Source of the DNA: Bacillus massiliglaciei
GTDB lineage: Bacteria; Bacillota; Bacilli; Bacillales; DSM-1321
DNA length: 64,000 bases
Assembly: GCF_900098925.1 (NCBI RefSeq)
Contig: NZ_LT622360.1
Coordinates: 232,384-296,383 of the forward strand
Reading direction: 5' to 3'
The position numbers and the translations under genes were made by a program. Below the pieces are notes generated by a model. It was given only the letters and a program-made list of their open reading frames with translations, had not been told where the DNA came from and searched no databases. Of the stretch, positions 25,351 through 37,049 are shown in pieces (the stretch's first letter is position 1; every line of letters begins with the position of its first letter).

Positions 25351-26286
25351 ATGAATGCTGGAATACTGGGTCTTGGCCGTTATTTGCCCGAGAAGGTCGT
25401 GACCAATGCAGATTTAGAAAAAATCATGGATACTTCCGATGAATGGATTAGAACGAGGACCGGAATTGAAGAAAGAAGAATCGCCGGAGATGATATGGAT
25501 ACTTCTGATATGGCTTTTGAAGCAGCGAAGGAAGCGATCAATCATGCTGGAGTATCAGCGGAAGATATCGATTTAATCTTAGTGGCAACTGTCACTCCTG
25601 ATCGTCCCTTCCCTTCAGTATCCTGCATGCTTCAGGAACGCCTTGGTGCAAAGAAGGCAGCAGCAATGGATATCAGTGCGGCCTGTGCCGGCTTCATGTA
25701 TGGAATGATCACGGCAAAGCAATTTATTGAAACAGGTGCCTATAAGCATATTCTCATTGTCGGAGTAGAAAAACTATCGAAAATTACGGACTGGAACGAT
25801 AGAAACACCGCTGTCTTATTCGGAGATGGAGCCGGTGCAGCGGTTATGGGTCCAGTATCGGACGGCAGAGGCGTGCTTTCATTTGAATTGGGAGCCGACG
25901 GATCTGGCGGAAAGTATTTGCTGCAGGAAGGCGATTTTATTTCCATGAATGGAAGAGAGGTATTTAAGTTTGCGGTTCGCCAAATGGGAGAATCCAGCTT
26001 AAATGTTTTAGAAAAAGCCGGCTTGACAAAAGAGGATGTAGATCTTTTAGTTCCGCATCAGGCAAATATCCGAATTATGGAGGCTTCCAGGGAAAGATTG
26101 AATCTGCCTCCTGAGAAAATGACGAAAACGGTTCATAAATATGGAAATACATCAGCAGCTTCAATACCGATTGCGATTGTAGAGGAATTGGAGGCCGGAA
26201 GAATCAAAGACGGAGACCTATTAGTTATGGTAGGCTTCGGCGGCGGTTTAACTTGGGGAGCTATCGCGCTTCGCTGGGGAAAATAG
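25351..26286 (+). CDS. fabH: 3-oxoacyl-ACP synthase III
   Basis: A 311-residue KAS III that condenses an acyl-CoA primer with malonyl-ACP to start fatty-acid synthesis; in bacilli branched primers are favoured. The catalytic triad is Cys112 in [11 protein letters not shown], His in LVPHQANIR and Asn in YGNTSAAS. It forms an operon with fabF, 23 bases downstream, behind a FapR site. Confidence 0.97.
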   Translation: MNAGILGLGRYLPEKVVTNADLEKIMDTSDEWIRTRTGIEERRIAGDDMDTSDMAFEAAKEAINHAGVSAEDIDLILVATVTPDRPFPSVSCMLQERLGAKKAAAMDISAACAGFMYGMITAKQFIETGAYKHILIVGVEKLSKITDWNDRNTAVLFGDGAGAAVMGPVSDGRGVLSFELGADGSGGKYLLQEGDFISMNGREVFKFAVRQMGESSLNVLEKAGLTKEDVDLLVPHQANIRIMEASRERLNLPPEKMTKTVHKYGNTSAASIPIAIVEELEAGRIKDGDLLVMVGFGGGLTWGAIALRWGK

Positions 26287-26309
26287 CATAAACGGAGGGT
26301 GAAAGAAGA

Positions 26310-27548
26310 ATGATGAATAGACGTGTAGTTGTAACGGGGATTGGAGCTATTACACCTGTAGGGAATGATGCGGAAACAGCTTGGAGCAGCATCCTAGAAG
26401 GAAAATCAGGAATCGGCCCGCTCACTCGTCAAAATGCGGATGAATATCCGGCAAAAGTGGCAGCAGAAGTTAAGGACTTTGATATAGAGGAATATGTTAA
26501 CAAAAAAGAAGCCAGAAAGATGGACCGTTTTACACATTATGCAATTGCGGCATCAGTCATGGCACTTAAAGATTCCAACCTTGAAATCACCGATGAAAAT
26601 GCCGGTCGCATCGGAGTTTGGATCGGTTCTGGAATAGGCGGAATGGAAACATTTGAACAGCAGCATGAAACCTTTTTGAATAGAGGGTACAAAAGGGTCA
26701 GCCCGTTCTTTGTACCGATGATGATTCCGGACATGGCTTCCGGACAAGTTTCAATCTTGCTCGGGGCAAAAGGGATCAACTCCTGCACGGTAACTGCCTG
26801 TGCTTCAGGAACTAACTCGATCGGCGACTCCTTTAAAGCGATCCAGCGTGGAGATGCTGATGCCATGATTACCGGCGGAGCAGAAGCGCCTATTACAAAA
26901 ATGGCAATGGCAGGATTTTCAGCCAATACGGCACTCTCTACCAATCCAGATCCGCTGACAGCAAGCCGCCCATTTGACATGAACCGGGATGGATTTGTCA
27001 TTGGTGAAGGCTCAGGAATTCTTATTCTTGAGGAATTGGAGCATGCGTTAGCTCGCGGTGCGAAAATTTATGCTGAGATTGTAGGCTACGGTTCTACAGG
27101 GGATGCTTATCATATTACTGCTCCGGCGCCGGGAGGAGAAGGCGGTGCACGTGCCATGCAAATGGCATTGGATGACGCCGGCCTCAAACCGGAAGAAGTT
27201 CAATATATTAATGCCCATGGTACAAGCACACCTTATAATGATAAGTATGAAACAATGGCAATCAAGGAAGTATTTGGTGAGCATGCAGCAAAAATTGGCA
27301 TTAGCTCAACAAAATCCATGACAGGACATTTGCTTGGAGCAGCGGGAGGAGTCGAAGCCGTATTTACGATTCTCTCTATCCGGGATGCCATCATGCCTCC
27401 GACCATCAACCTTGCAGATCCTGATCCGGAATGTGACTTGGATTATATTCCGAACAAAGCCAGAAAAGGTGAAATTCAGGCAGCTGTCAGCAATTCACTT
27501 GGTTTTGGCGGACATAACGCAACGATCGTATTTACAAAATATCAATAA
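26310..27548 (+). CDS. fabF: 3-oxoacyl-ACP synthase II
   Basis: A 412-residue KAS II that elongates acyl-ACP chains. It has the thiolase fold with active-site Cys in [10 protein letters not shown] (about residue 164), and His residues in [11 protein letters not shown] and [18 protein letters not shown] precedes ATG 26310 by 10 bases; the ATG at 26313 is equally possible. Confidence 0.97.
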   Translation: MMNRRVVVTGIGAITPVGNDAETAWSSILEGKSGIGPLTRQNADEYPAKVAAEVKDFDIEEYVNKKEARKMDRFTHYAIAASVMALKDSNLEITDENAGRIGVWIGSGIGGMETFEQQHETFLNRGYKRVSPFFVPMMIPDMASGQVSILLGAKGINSCTVTACASGTNSIGDSFKAIQRGDADAMITGGAEAPITKMAMAGFSANTALSTNPDPLTASRPFDMNRDGFVIGEGSGILILEELEHALARGAKIYAEIVGYGSTGDAYHITAPAPGGEGGARAMQMALDDAGLKPEEVQYINAHGTSTPYNDKYETMAIKEVFGEHAAKIGISSTKSMTGHLLGAAGGVEAVFTILSIRDAIMPPTINLADPDPECDLDYIPNKARKGEIQAAVSNSLGFGGHNATIVFTKYQ

Positions 27549-27551
27549 TGT

Positions 27552-27584
27552 TTGGAGGCTTCCGTTTTTTCGGAGGCCTTTTGT
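27552..27584 (+). terminator. terminator of fabHF
   Basis: GGAGGCTTCCG and CGGAGGCCTTTT arms with a T6 loop, directly after the fabF stop. Confidence 0.75.
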
Positions 27585-27605
27585 CATGGCTAGGCACAAT
27601 TTCAT

Positions 27606-28424
27606 GTGGGCACACGTATGATGAACCAGGTGATGTTTATGGGGATAATCAACACATATGACTGGTTTGAAAAAGGCGGAGGACCATCGCGGATCACGGA
27701 AAAACTCAATAGCTTTTTCAAAGAGGAGGAAAAGCCGGAAACAATTATTCCCTATCTAAAGCAGCATGGTCTCTATTTACCAGGATCTCTCTTGAGGACA
27801 AAGCGGTGGCTGGATCATTCTGTGTGGGGAAAACTGGAGGATATATTCAGCAGGTACAAAGGGTTGTGGCGGGGACCTGATATTCCGATCTTCATTCTTC
27901 CATTTTCTCCTGGCCAAAAAGCGGCTAATAAATCAGGGGTTGCTTTTGCTGATAAGCTTTTTTTATTTTTGAGTCCAAGTGTATCAGAGAAGCAGATGGA
28001 GGCAATTTTTATTCATGAGTATCATCATGTCTGCAGACTGAACAGAGCCATGAATCGAAAGAGGCAGGAAGAATTGAACTTTCTTGATTCGATTGTGATG
28101 GAAGGGCTTGCGGAACAAATGGTGAAGAGATTTTTAGGAGAGAGTTATACAGCAGGATGGACTTCTCTTTATGAAGAAACGGAAATGCGGAAGCAATGGA
28201 AAAAATATGTGGAGCCGAATCTATTTCTTAAACGTTCAGATCCAAAGCATGACGAGTTGCTGTTTGGAAAGGGGAAATATCCTAGGATGCTTGGGTATGC
28301 GGCAGGATATTATTTAATCGGACAGTCCGGCAGGCTGCGGGTGAAGGAGTCCTTCGAACTGCCTTCAGAAGCTTTCTTACAAGGGGAGCATGAAAATGAA
28401 AAACCCTTGTATAAAGAGGAATAA
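27606..28424 (+). CDS. yjaZ: YjaZ, predicted Zn-dependent protease (DUF2268)
   Basis: A protein of up to 272 residues with a zinc metalloprotease signature HEYHHVC (HExxH, about residue 142) and a downstream EGLAEQ that could give the third ligand. This is the DUF2268/YjaZ family, next to fabF in B. subtilis as well. Substrate unknown. Start is unsure: GTG 27606, ATG 27618 and ATG 27639 are all in frame and none has a strong ribosome site; AGGTG before 27639 gives MGIINTYDWF. Confidence 0.85.
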   Translation: MGTRMMNQVMFMGIINTYDWFEKGGGPSRITEKLNSFFKEEEKPETIIPYLKQHGLYLPGSLLRTKRWLDHSVWGKLEDIFSRYKGLWRGPDIPIFILPFSPGQKAANKSGVAFADKLFLFLSPSVSEKQMEAIFIHEYHHVCRLNRAMNRKRQEELNFLDSIVMEGLAEQMVKRFLGESYTAGWTSLYEETEMRKQWKKYVEPNLFLKRSDPKHDELLFGKGKYPRMLGYAAGYYLIGQSGRLRVKESFELPSEAFLQGEHENEKPLYKEE

Positions 28425-28483
28425 TTTGACTCTTGTTTGCCTATACTGATGGACAAACATTATTTCAGAAGTGAGGGAAAAGG

Positions 28484-29239
28484 ATGCTATATCTTCATGA
28501 TGTTTGGGTGAATTGGTTTGAAGGAGAAGAAAACGGCTACAATATATGCCATTTCCATGAATGGCGGAAAGATGACGGCATTGAACTTCTGGATCAAGTC
28601 CCATTATTGTATATTTCAGCAGCTTTGTTCCACTACATAGAGAATGATTTATCGGAATTGCCAAAGACTTTATTAAATGATGTATACCAAAAAGCCTATG
28701 CAAGAAAGAACCACGAACGGACTCAGCTTGATTATTGCTTTGTGGTAACAGACGGCAAAGGGATACTGGCAGTAGACACAATCGGCTATCATATCCCAAT
28801 CAGGAAAAGCCGGTTAATTCCGCGCCAAGAGCAAATTGTCTATGATATGATTGAGAATCAGAAAGAAATGGATTTTCCGTTTACAGTCAAGTCTCAAGAC
28901 GAAAAAGAATACCATATTCTTTCCCCGTCTCCTTTGTTCATGAACGGGCTGACAAGAAAGGAAAGACAGCTGAAGCAGCTTTTGTTCATGGCGATGGATC
29001 AATTGTTTACAGCAAAGAATACGGCGGAAATTCGTTATTGGTATACAGAATGGTCACCGGAAAAATATCGGGCCATCCAGCAAATGGACTTTGAGCCAGC
29101 CTGGAGGGAACTGTATGAAGCTCTTAAAGAGGGCTGGTCAGAAAAGCATTTGCAGCTTTGCGGGAACTTAGTGAAAGGGCAGCCTTTCTTTGAAAAGCTT
29201 TGGGAAATGGAGATTGGAGACAGCCCATCTATGCTTTAA
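28484..29239 (+). CDS. yjbA: YjbA family protein (DUF3603)
   Basis: A 251-residue soluble protein beginning [20 protein letters not shown], identified as YjbA by sequence look and by its place before trpS. No catalytic motif is evident and function is unknown. GTGAGGGAAAAGG precedes ATG 28484. Confidence 0.82.
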   Translation: MLYLHDVWVNWFEGEENGYNICHFHEWRKDDGIELLDQVPLLYISAALFHYIENDLSELPKTLLNDVYQKAYARKNHERTQLDYCFVVTDGKGILAVDTIGYHIPIRKSRLIPRQEQIVYDMIENQKEMDFPFTVKSQDEKEYHILSPSPLFMNGLTRKERQLKQLLFMAMDQLFTAKNTAEIRYWYTEWSPEKYRAIQQMDFEPAWRELYEALKEGWSEKHLQLCGNLVKGQPFFEKLWEMEIGDSPSML

Positions 29240-29272
29240 TAATACGAGAGGAAACAGGACGTAATATAGTGT

Positions 29273-29307
29273 CAACTACCCCGACGGGATACCGATTGGG
29301 GTGGTTG
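29273..29307. repeat. unexplained strong inverted repeat
   Basis: CAACTACCCC and GGGGTGGTTG form a 10-bp stem (one G-U), with an inner GG/CC pair. There is no T tail. It lies 33 bases after yjbA in a 231-base gap before the trpS terminator; it may be a decayed mobile-element end or mRNA-stability structure. Confidence 0.5.
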
Positions 29308-29412
29308 GCTGTATGCAGATATTTGGACGGCATAGGGATATAATTTGGGAGAAGGAGTCTTTTTTTTCAAATCGTAAGAGCCATTTTAGGAAAGCGGAAA
29401 GTATGATGATTG

Positions 29413-29454
29413 AAAAAGGCATGAGACCGGTGATACGGACTCATGCCTTTTTTA
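29413..29454. terminator. bidirectional terminator between yjbA and trpS
   Basis: AAAAAGGCATGAG and CTCATGCCTTTTTT arms, immediately downstream of minus-strand trpS. Confidence 0.9.
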
Positions 29455-29470
29455 AATAAATCTTGGGAGC

Positions 29471-30472
<1,002 letters not shown>

Positions 30473-30558
30473 CTAAAAACGATAAAATAGGTTCTTTCAT
30501 TATTGTAAGTATTATTGCGCAAGTAATCCACACATTTTATAAAGGATCAAAACAACGA

Positions 30559-30912
30559 TTATAAGTAATAAATATATAACGCGACAACGACAATGACCAG
30601 CATCGCAATACATGTTCCAAAAGCGGCTGCTGTCGGAAGAGAAATAAGCTCAGACAGGCTTCTCGGATCTGCTTCTTCATCATCTGAAAGCTTTTTCTCT
30701 GAATGAGCAAAAATCCTGAAACTTTCAAAGATGCGGTCAAAGAACCCTTTTTGGATGACAAAGGTTAACAGACTATAAATAAAAAGGGCTCCCGCTATAT
30801 AAAAGGACAAGTCGATAAAGTGCAATAAAGAAATTTTCTTATAACAGATGAAAGATAGCAAAACGGAAAGCAAAAGACAAATAATAGTATAAACTGTAAT
30901 TCGTTTTGTCAT
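30559..30912 (-). CDS. membrane protein, DUF3899-like
   Basis: A 117-residue protein with an N-terminal helix pair (about 5-23 and 30-55), a charged central loop (SEKKLSDDEEADPRS) and a C-terminal helix (about 95-116). This fits DUF3899, found near trpS/opp in other bacilli; the family label is from memory. AGAGAGGTT lies before ATG 30912. Function unknown. Confidence 0.7.
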   Translation of the reverse strand: MTKRITVYTIICLLLSVLLSFICYKKISLLHFIDLSFYIAGALFIYSLLTFVIQKGFFDRIFESFRIFAHSEKKLSDDEEADPRSLSELISLPTAAAFGTCIAMLVIVVVALYIYYL

Positions 30913-31286
30913 AAGGAACCTCTCTCAGTTTCCGGATATCCTTAAGTATAACAAAAAATAGGGCATAAAGCATGGTCGGGGAATCATTATATAGGTATAT
31001 GAATGAAAAAGATTCAACTATAAAAACTAATGGCTAAAAGTTATATAAATGAAATATATTACTATGTGAGAAAAAATAAATATGTCGCAAAATTAAAAAT
31101 ATGTTGAAAAATCGACAATATTCAATTAAATTAGAAGTAGGACAAACGGATGCACAAAAAAACAAGACATTTTAAATTTTTCTAGTAATATTTTTGAAAT
31201 AATTTTTAGAAAAATATATATACAACGAAAAAACTAAATTGTATAATAATTTTTGTGCATTAATATGAGAAAGGGAGTCAGACTAA
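30913..31286. other. AT-rich regulatory gap before oppA
   Basis: This 374-base gap has no credible gene. It holds the inverted repeat ATTTTTCTA/TAGAAAAAT (31176-31214 region), a candidate promoter TTGAAA-N17-TATATA (from about 31193) and a second, TATACA-N17-TATAAT, nearer the gene. A sharply AT-rich run of about 200 bases precedes them, as is usual for highly expressed promoters. Confidence 0.5.
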
Positions 31287-32945
31287 ATGAAAAATTCTAA
31301 ATATTCATTGCTTTTGGTTCTTACTCTTGCAATCAGCGTATTCCTGGCTGCTTGCGGTGGAAAAGATAACGGAAGTGAAGATGGATCAAATCCAAAGCAA
31401 GAAATTACGATATTGAATAAATCAGAAATCCCGACAATGGATTCTGCCAAAGTTACAGACCAATACGGTATCATCTACTTGAGCAATGTGAATGAGGGGC
31501 TTTATACCCTTGATAAAGAAGGAAATGCAGTTCCCGGCCTTGTAGACGGAGAGCCGGAAGTAAACGATGACCAAACAGTCTATACGTTCAAGCTAAAAGA
31601 AACGAAATGGTCAAATGGCGAGCCTGTAACGGCAAACGATTTCGTATTTGCCTGGCAGCGTGCCATGGATCCTGATACAGCATCTGAATACGGCCCTTAC
31701 ATGATGAATGGCAAGATTAAAGGTGCACAGGAAATTACAGATGCAGCTGCAGCAAAGAAAGAGTATGATTTAAATTCTCTTGGCGTGAAGGCAATCGATG
31801 ATAAAACATTGGAAGTTACTTTTGAGAAGCCATTGAAATTTTGGAAGGACTTCTTAGCATTCCCTACATTCCTTCCGCAAAATGAAAAGTTCGTTAAAGA
31901 AAAAGGCTCTAAATATGCAACAAGTGCGGATAACCTTTTATACAATGGTCCTTTCGTTATGACAAAATGGGACGGCCCTACTGCCCAGAACTGGGAGTTG
32001 GCTAAAAACCCGGATTACCGTGAAGCTGACCAAGTGAAACTGGAGAAAATTTCAGTCAATGTCGTAAAAGATGACCAAGGTCAAGTGAATGCGTTTGAAT
32101 CAGGCGAAGCAGATATCACAGACGTATTGGCATCAGATCTTGTCCCTCAATATGAAGGAGACGACCGTATGCTTAGCCAACTTGACGCTTCTGTTTACTG
32201 GCTGAAAATGAATCAAAAAACGGATGCATTGGCAAACGTCCACATTCGTGAAGCGATTGCAAAAGGCTTTAATAAAGAAGATTTAGTTGCAAGCATATTA
32301 AACAATGGTTCTGTTGCCGCTAACTACTTTGTTCCGAAGGATTTCGTAGAATATGACGGAAAAGATTTCCGTGACAAATATCCTGACTTAGTTACATTCA
32401 ATGAGAAGGAAGCAAAAGCGGCTTGGGAAAAAGGGTTAAAAGAATTGGGAGTGAAAGAACTGACGCTTCGTTACTTGGGCGGAGATACTGAATCTTCTAA
32501 AAAGATGGACGAGTATTTGAAAAATCAATTAGAAAAGAATCTTCCTGGGTTGACAGTAAAACTTGAGAGTGTGCCATTCTCTGTGCGCCTTGACCGTACA
32601 ACAAAAGGAAATTACGACTTAGTTGCAGCGGGATGGGGACCAGATTATAAAGATGCGATTTCATTCACTGACCTTTGGCTGACAGGAAGCCCGAATAATG
32701 AAATGAGCTATTCAAATAAGAAATATGATGATTTGATCAAAAAAGCCACAACAGAATATACAGACAATGACGCTAAATATGCTGAAACAATGCAAGAAGC
32801 GGAAAAACTATTCTTGACTGAGGATTTCGGTGTTGCCCCTATTTACCAGCGTGCTAACAATATCCTTGTGAATACGAATGTTAAAGGGTTAGTTTCAAGC
32901 AGTGTGGGTGCTGACTATCTGTATAGATGGGTAACAGTAGAATAA
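31287..32945 (+). CDS. oppA: oligopeptide-binding lipoprotein OppA
   Basis: A 552-residue extracellular lipoprotein of solute-binding family 5. The signal sequence has lipobox LAAC with Cys23 as the lipidation site. The mature protein binds peptides and hands them to OppBC; in Bacillus the system imports signalling peptides (Phr, PapR types) needed for sporulation and competence. GGGAG precedes ATG. It is followed by a strong hairpin before oppB, which probably raises OppA over the other subunits. Confidence 0.97.
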   Translation: MKNSKYSLLLVLTLAISVFLAACGGKDNGSEDGSNPKQEITILNKSEIPTMDSAKVTDQYGIIYLSNVNEGLYTLDKEGNAVPGLVDGEPEVNDDQTVYTFKLKETKWSNGEPVTANDFVFAWQRAMDPDTASEYGPYMMNGKIKGAQEITDAAAAKKEYDLNSLGVKAIDDKTLEVTFEKPLKFWKDFLAFPTFLPQNEKFVKEKGSKYATSADNLLYNGPFVMTKWDGPTAQNWELAKNPDYREADQVKLEKISVNVVKDDQGQVNAFESGEADITDVLASDLVPQYEGDDRMLSQLDASVYWLKMNQKTDALANVHIREAIAKGFNKEDLVASILNNGSVAANYFVPKDFVEYDGKDFRDKYPDLVTFNEKEAKAAWEKGLKELGVKELTLRYLGGDTESSKKMDEYLKNQLEKNLPGLTVKLESVPFSVRLDRTTKGNYDLVAAGWGPDYKDAISFTDLWLTGSPNNEMSYSNKKYDDLIKKATTEYTDNDAKYAETMQEAEKLFLTEDFGVAPIYQRANNILVNTNVKGLVSSSVGADYLYRWVTVE

Positions 32946-32981
32946 GAAAGACGATTTCATTTCTGATAACTGATTAGAATG

Positions 32982-33017
32982 AGAAAAGAGAGTATATTCT
33001 GATATACTCTCTTTTCC
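32982..33017 (+). terminator. oppA-oppB intergenic hairpin (partial terminator or RNA stabiliser)
   Basis: GAAAAGAGAGTATA and TATACTCTCTTTTC perfect 14-base arms with a 6-base loop; no long T run, so transcription probably continues to oppB. Confidence 0.8.
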
Positions 33018-33072
33018 CTATTAGAATTTTGTCGGATTAACACGAATTATATGTAAATAGGAGGTGGCAGAG

Positions 33073-34002
33073 ATGGCAAGATATATTCTAAAGCGTGTGA
33101 TTTATATGTTAATCACGATGTTTGTTATTGCCAGCTTGACTTTTTTCTTAATGAAATTAATTCCTGGTTCGCCATTTGCCAATGCAGGAAAGCTAACCGA
33201 AGCACAGCTGCAGGTTATGAATGATAAATATGGCCTTAATGAGCCTGTACCTGTCCAATATGCCAAATATATGGGGAATTTATTGCAGGGTGATTTAGGT
33301 ACTTCTTTTCAATTCAATAATGCGCCAGTTACCCAGTTATTAATGGAACGCATTCAGCCTTCTTTAGTATTAGGGTTCCAAGCGATGTTTTTTGGAACGC
33401 TGATCGGGATTGTACTTGGCGTATTAGGAGCATTAAGACAAAACAGCTGGGTGGATTATGGGACAACGTTTATTGCAGTTCTTGGTAAATCGATTCCAAG
33501 TTTCGTTTTTGCCGGTCTTTTACAATATTATATTGGGGTGAAAATGGGATGGCTTCCGGTCTTGTTCTGGAAAGGCTGGGAATATACAATCATGCCAACG
33601 ATTGCGCTTGCGATGTTCCCAATCTCGATTGCTGCCCGTTTTATGAGAACGGAAATGATCGATGTCCTTGGTTCAGATTATATAACGCTTGCCAGAGCGA
33701 AAGGTGCAAGCGGATTTGAAGTAGCCTTCAAACACGGTCTTCGAAATGCGCTGATTCCAGTTATTACGGTGCTGGGACCGTTAGCTGTCTCACTGATGAC
33801 AGGTTCCTTGGTTATTGAACAAATCTTTGCGATTCCGGGAATTGGAGAACAGTTTGTGAAATCCATCCAGGTCAATGACTATTCCGTTATTATGGGAACA
33901 ACTCTATTATTCTCGTTTTTATTTATCGTTATTATCCTAGTGGTTGATATTCTGTATGGAGTAATCGATCCAAGAATCAGGCTGGCAGGAGGTAAAAAAT
34001 AA
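33073..34002 (+). CDS. oppB: oligopeptide ABC transporter permease OppB
   Basis: A 309-residue inner-membrane permease with six predicted helices and the ABC-coupling EAA-type loop GASGFEVAFKHGLRNALIPV. ATG 33073 is chosen because GGAGGTGG is about 6 bases upstream; the GTG at 33064 overlaps that site. The stop shares its last base with the oppC start. Confidence 0.96.
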   Translation: MARYILKRVIYMLITMFVIASLTFFLMKLIPGSPFANAGKLTEAQLQVMNDKYGLNEPVPVQYAKYMGNLLQGDLGTSFQFNNAPVTQLLMERIQPSLVLGFQAMFFGTLIGIVLGVLGALRQNSWVDYGTTFIAVLGKSIPSFVFAGLLQYYIGVKMGWLPVLFWKGWEYTIMPTIALAMFPISIAARFMRTEMIDVLGSDYITLARAKGASGFEVAFKHGLRNALIPVITVLGPLAVSLMTGSLVIEQIFAIPGIGEQFVKSIQVNDYSVIMGTTLLFSFLFIVIILVVDILYGVIDPRIRLAGGKK

Positions 34003-35030
34003 TGGCAACTGAAAAGATTAAATTAAGTAAAGATAAATTTATGCCTGCTGTCCTTGATGCTGCTATGGGAGAAGTAATTAATAAACCAAGTATCAGTTTC
34101 TGGCAGGATGCCTGGATGAGGGTTCGCAAAAACAAAGCGGCCCTGGCGAGCATTGTCATCATGGCTCTGATTATTATCCTTGCTTTTACAGGACCTGCAA
34201 TCAGCGGTTACAAAGCAGATGCGCAAGATTTAAAAAGAACCAATCTGCCGGCCAAAATGCCCGTTCTTGAAAATGTAAGCTGGCTGCCGTTTGACGGTAC
34301 GAAGACACTTCCTAACGGTACGGAGGTTGATGTGTATAAGCAAAAAAACATTGATGAGTATCACTGGTTTGGGACAGACGGACTTGGAAGAGATTTATTC
34401 ACTCGTGTGTCAAAAGGAATACAGATCTCTCTTTATATTGCCTTCCTTGCAGCTTTGCTTGATATGGCAATAGGAGTCACGTACGGTGCTGTATCTGGAT
34501 ATTTTGGCGGCAGGCTTGATAATATCATGCAGCGTATTGTCGAAGTCATTTCAGGTATCCCAAACTTGGTTGTTGTGATTTTGATGATTTTAGTCTTTGA
34601 ACCGGGCATTATGTCGATTACCATTGCACTTGCCATTACAGGCTGGACAAGTATGTCCCGAGTAGTGAGGGCCCAGGTGCTTAAACTTAAAGAACAGGAA
34701 TACGTATTGGCATCGAGAACTCTTGGCAGCTCGAATGCGAAGATTATCTTTAAACACCTTCTGCCGAACCTTGCAGGGGTTATTATTATCAATACAATGT
34801 TCACTATACCCAATGCGATCTTCTTTGAAGCATTCCTGAGCTTTATCGGTCTGGGTCTTCAGGCACCGCTTGCTTCATTAGGCACACTGATTGATGATGG
34901 ATTTAAGACTCTGAAACTGTATCCTCATTTAATGATCTTCCCGGCGTTTTTCATCAGTTTGATCATGATTTGCTTCAATATGATGGCCGACGGGCTTCGT
35001 GATGCACTCGATCCAAAAATGCGCGATTAA
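34002..35030 (+). CDS. oppC: oligopeptide ABC transporter permease OppC
   Basis: A 342-residue permease with a cytoplasmic N-terminal stretch of about 40 residues, a first helix, an extracytoplasmic loop (about 70-130) and a BPD_transp_1 domain with coupling loop TLGSSNAKIIFKHLLPN. It pairs with OppB in the membrane. TAATG overlap with oppB implies translational coupling. Confidence 0.96.
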   Translation: MATEKIKLSKDKFMPAVLDAAMGEVINKPSISFWQDAWMRVRKNKAALASIVIMALIIILAFTGPAISGYKADAQDLKRTNLPAKMPVLENVSWLPFDGTKTLPNGTEVDVYKQKNIDEYHWFGTDGLGRDLFTRVSKGIQISLYIAFLAALLDMAIGVTYGAVSGYFGGRLDNIMQRIVEVISGIPNLVVVILMILVFEPGIMSITIALAITGWTSMSRVVRAQVLKLKEQEYVLASRTLGSSNAKIIFKHLLPNLAGVIIINTMFTIPNAIFFEAFLSFIGLGLQAPLASLGTLIDDGFKTLKLYPHLMIFPAFFISLIMICFNMMADGLRDALDPKMRD

Positions 35031-35047
35031 AGAAAGGTGAATGAAAA

Positions 35048-36091
35048 GTGACCAACATTTTAGAAGTAAAAGATTTAAATATTTCATTTCACACTTTTTC
35101 AGGCGAAGTCCAGGCTATCCGAGGAGTCAATTTCGAGCTGAAGAAAGGTGAAACACTGGCAATTGTAGGAGAATCGGGTTCAGGGAAGTCGGTTACCTCT
35201 AAAGCGATTATGAGACTTCTTCCAAAAGGAAATTCTGAAATTAAAAGAGGCGCCATTCGTTTTGACGGAAAAGATTTAACGAAAGTCAGCGAAAAAAGTA
35301 TGCAAAAAATCCGCGGTAAAGATATCTCGATGATCTTTCAGGATCCGATGACTTCGCTCAATCCTACCATTAAAGTCGGCAAACAGATCATGGAGCCGAT
35401 TATCAAACATCAGGATATGAGTAAGGATCAGGCAAAGAAGCGGGCAATCGAAATTTTAAACCTGGTCGGTATTCCAAATGCGGAACAAAGATTTGAACAG
35501 TATCCGCACCAGTTTTCCGGAGGAATGAGGCAGCGGGTGGTTATTGCTATAGCCCTTGCCTGCAATCCGAAGGTCCTGATTGCAGATGAACCGACTACTG
35601 CCTTAGATGTAACGATACAGGCACAGATTTTGGAATTGATGAAAGATATTCAAAAGAAAATGGATACCTCAATTATCTTTATTACCCATGATTTAGGCGT
35701 AGTGGCAAATGTAGCAGACCGGGTCGCTGTTATGTATGCGGGGAAAATTGTTGAAATCGGGACAGTCGATGAAATTTTCTATAATCCGAAGCATCCGTAT
35801 ACATGGGGCTTGATCAGTTCAATGCCAAGCCTTGATGATGATAATGGTCAGGAACTGTACGCAATCCCGGGCACACCGCCGAATTTGCTGCACCCGCCAA
35901 AAGGAGATGCTTTTGCGGCAAGAAATGAATATGTGATGCAGATTGATCTGGAAGAGCAGCCGCCGATGTTTAAAGTTTCTGATACGCATTATGCGGCAAC
36001 CTGGCTTTTGCATCCTGATGCACCAAAGGTGGAGCCGCCTCTTGCTGTCCAAAAAAGAATGCAGCAATACAGCGGAGGGGAGGAAAGGTAA
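35048..36091 (+). CDS. oppD: oligopeptide transporter ATPase OppD
   Basis: A 347-residue ABC ATPase: Walker A GESGSGKS, signature FSGGMRQR, Walker B IADEPTTALDV, and the C-terminal oligopeptide-family extension, though a full four-cysteine cluster is not seen here. Start GTG 35048 follows AAAGGTG. It overlaps oppF by one base. Confidence 0.96.
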   Translation: MTNILEVKDLNISFHTFSGEVQAIRGVNFELKKGETLAIVGESGSGKSVTSKAIMRLLPKGNSEIKRGAIRFDGKDLTKVSEKSMQKIRGKDISMIFQDPMTSLNPTIKVGKQIMEPIIKHQDMSKDQAKKRAIEILNLVGIPNAEQRFEQYPHQFSGGMRQRVVIAIALACNPKVLIADEPTTALDVTIQAQILELMKDIQKKMDTSIIFITHDLGVVANVADRVAVMYAGKIVEIGTVDEIFYNPKHPYTWGLISSMPSLDDDNGQELYAIPGTPPNLLHPPKGDAFAARNEYVMQIDLEEQPPMFKVSDTHYAATWLLHPDAPKVEPPLAVQKRMQQYSGGEER

Positions 36092-37026
36092 TGGAAACTA
36101 GGGAAAAACTTTTAGAGATTAAAAACTTAAAGCAGCATTTTAATGTCGGAAAACCTAATATGGTTAAAGCAGTGGATGATATCTCCTTTGATATTTATAA
36201 AGGAGAGACACTGGGACTGGTAGGAGAGTCCGGCTGCGGAAAATCGACGACGGGAAGAACGATCATCCGTCTTTATGATGCAACAGACGGAGAGGTTCTT
36301 TTCAACGGCGAAAACGTCCATGGCAAAAAGTCGAAAGCTCAATTAAAGGATTTTAACCGAAAAATGCAAATGATTTTCCAGGATCCATATGCCTCTTTAA
36401 ATCCTAAGATGAAGGTAGCAGACATTATTGCGGAAGGCATTGATATCCACGGCCTTGCGAAAAATAAAGAAGAGCGCAATGAAAGGGTGTATTCCCTTTT
36501 GGAAACAGTCGGACTGAATCGAGAGCATGCAAACCGCTACCCGCATGAATTTTCCGGCGGTCAGCGTCAGCGGATTGGCATTGCCCGGGCACTGGCGGTA
36601 AAGCCGGAATTCATTATTGCCGATGAACCGATTTCGGCTCTGGATGTTTCTATTCAGGCTCAAGTGGTTAATTTGCTGAAAAAGCTTCAGATCGAGCATG
36701 GTTTAACCTATTTGTTTATTGCACATGATCTTTCCATGGTGAAATATATCAGTGACCGTATCGGGGTTATGTATTTTGGGAAATTGGTCGAGCTTGCGTC
36801 AAGCGATGAACTGTATAATAACCCGCTACATCCTTACACACAATCGCTTTTATCCGCGATCCCGCTTCCTGATCCTGAGTCAGAACGGAAGAGAGTCCGA
36901 AAAATGTATAACCCAGCTGTGCACCATTATGCTGAAGGAGAGGAAGTCAAGATGCGCGAAGTGAAACCAGGGCATTTTGTCCTCTGTTCAGCGAAAGAAA
37001 TGGAGCTTTATCAGCAGCAAAATTAA
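36091..37026 (+). CDS. oppF: oligopeptide transporter ATPase OppF
   Basis: A 311-residue partner ATPase: Walker A GESGCGKS, signature FSGGQRQR, Walker B IADEPISALDV, and the C-terminal oligo_HPY-type region. OppD and OppF form the heterodimeric motor. AGGGGAGGAAAGG precedes the ATG, which overlaps the oppD stop. Last gene of the operon. Confidence 0.96.
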   Translation: METREKLLEIKNLKQHFNVGKPNMVKAVDDISFDIYKGETLGLVGESGCGKSTTGRTIIRLYDATDGEVLFNGENVHGKKSKAQLKDFNRKMQMIFQDPYASLNPKMKVADIIAEGIDIHGLAKNKEERNERVYSLLETVGLNREHANRYPHEFSGGQRQRIGIARALAVKPEFIIADEPISALDVSIQAQVVNLLKKLQIEHGLTYLFIAHDLSMVKYISDRIGVMYFGKLVELASSDELYNNPLHPYTQSLLSAIPLPDPESERKRVRKMYNPAVHHYAEGEEVKMREVKPGHFVLCSAKEMELYQQQN

Positions 37027-37049
37027 TAAGAACTTATGATTTCCTCAAT

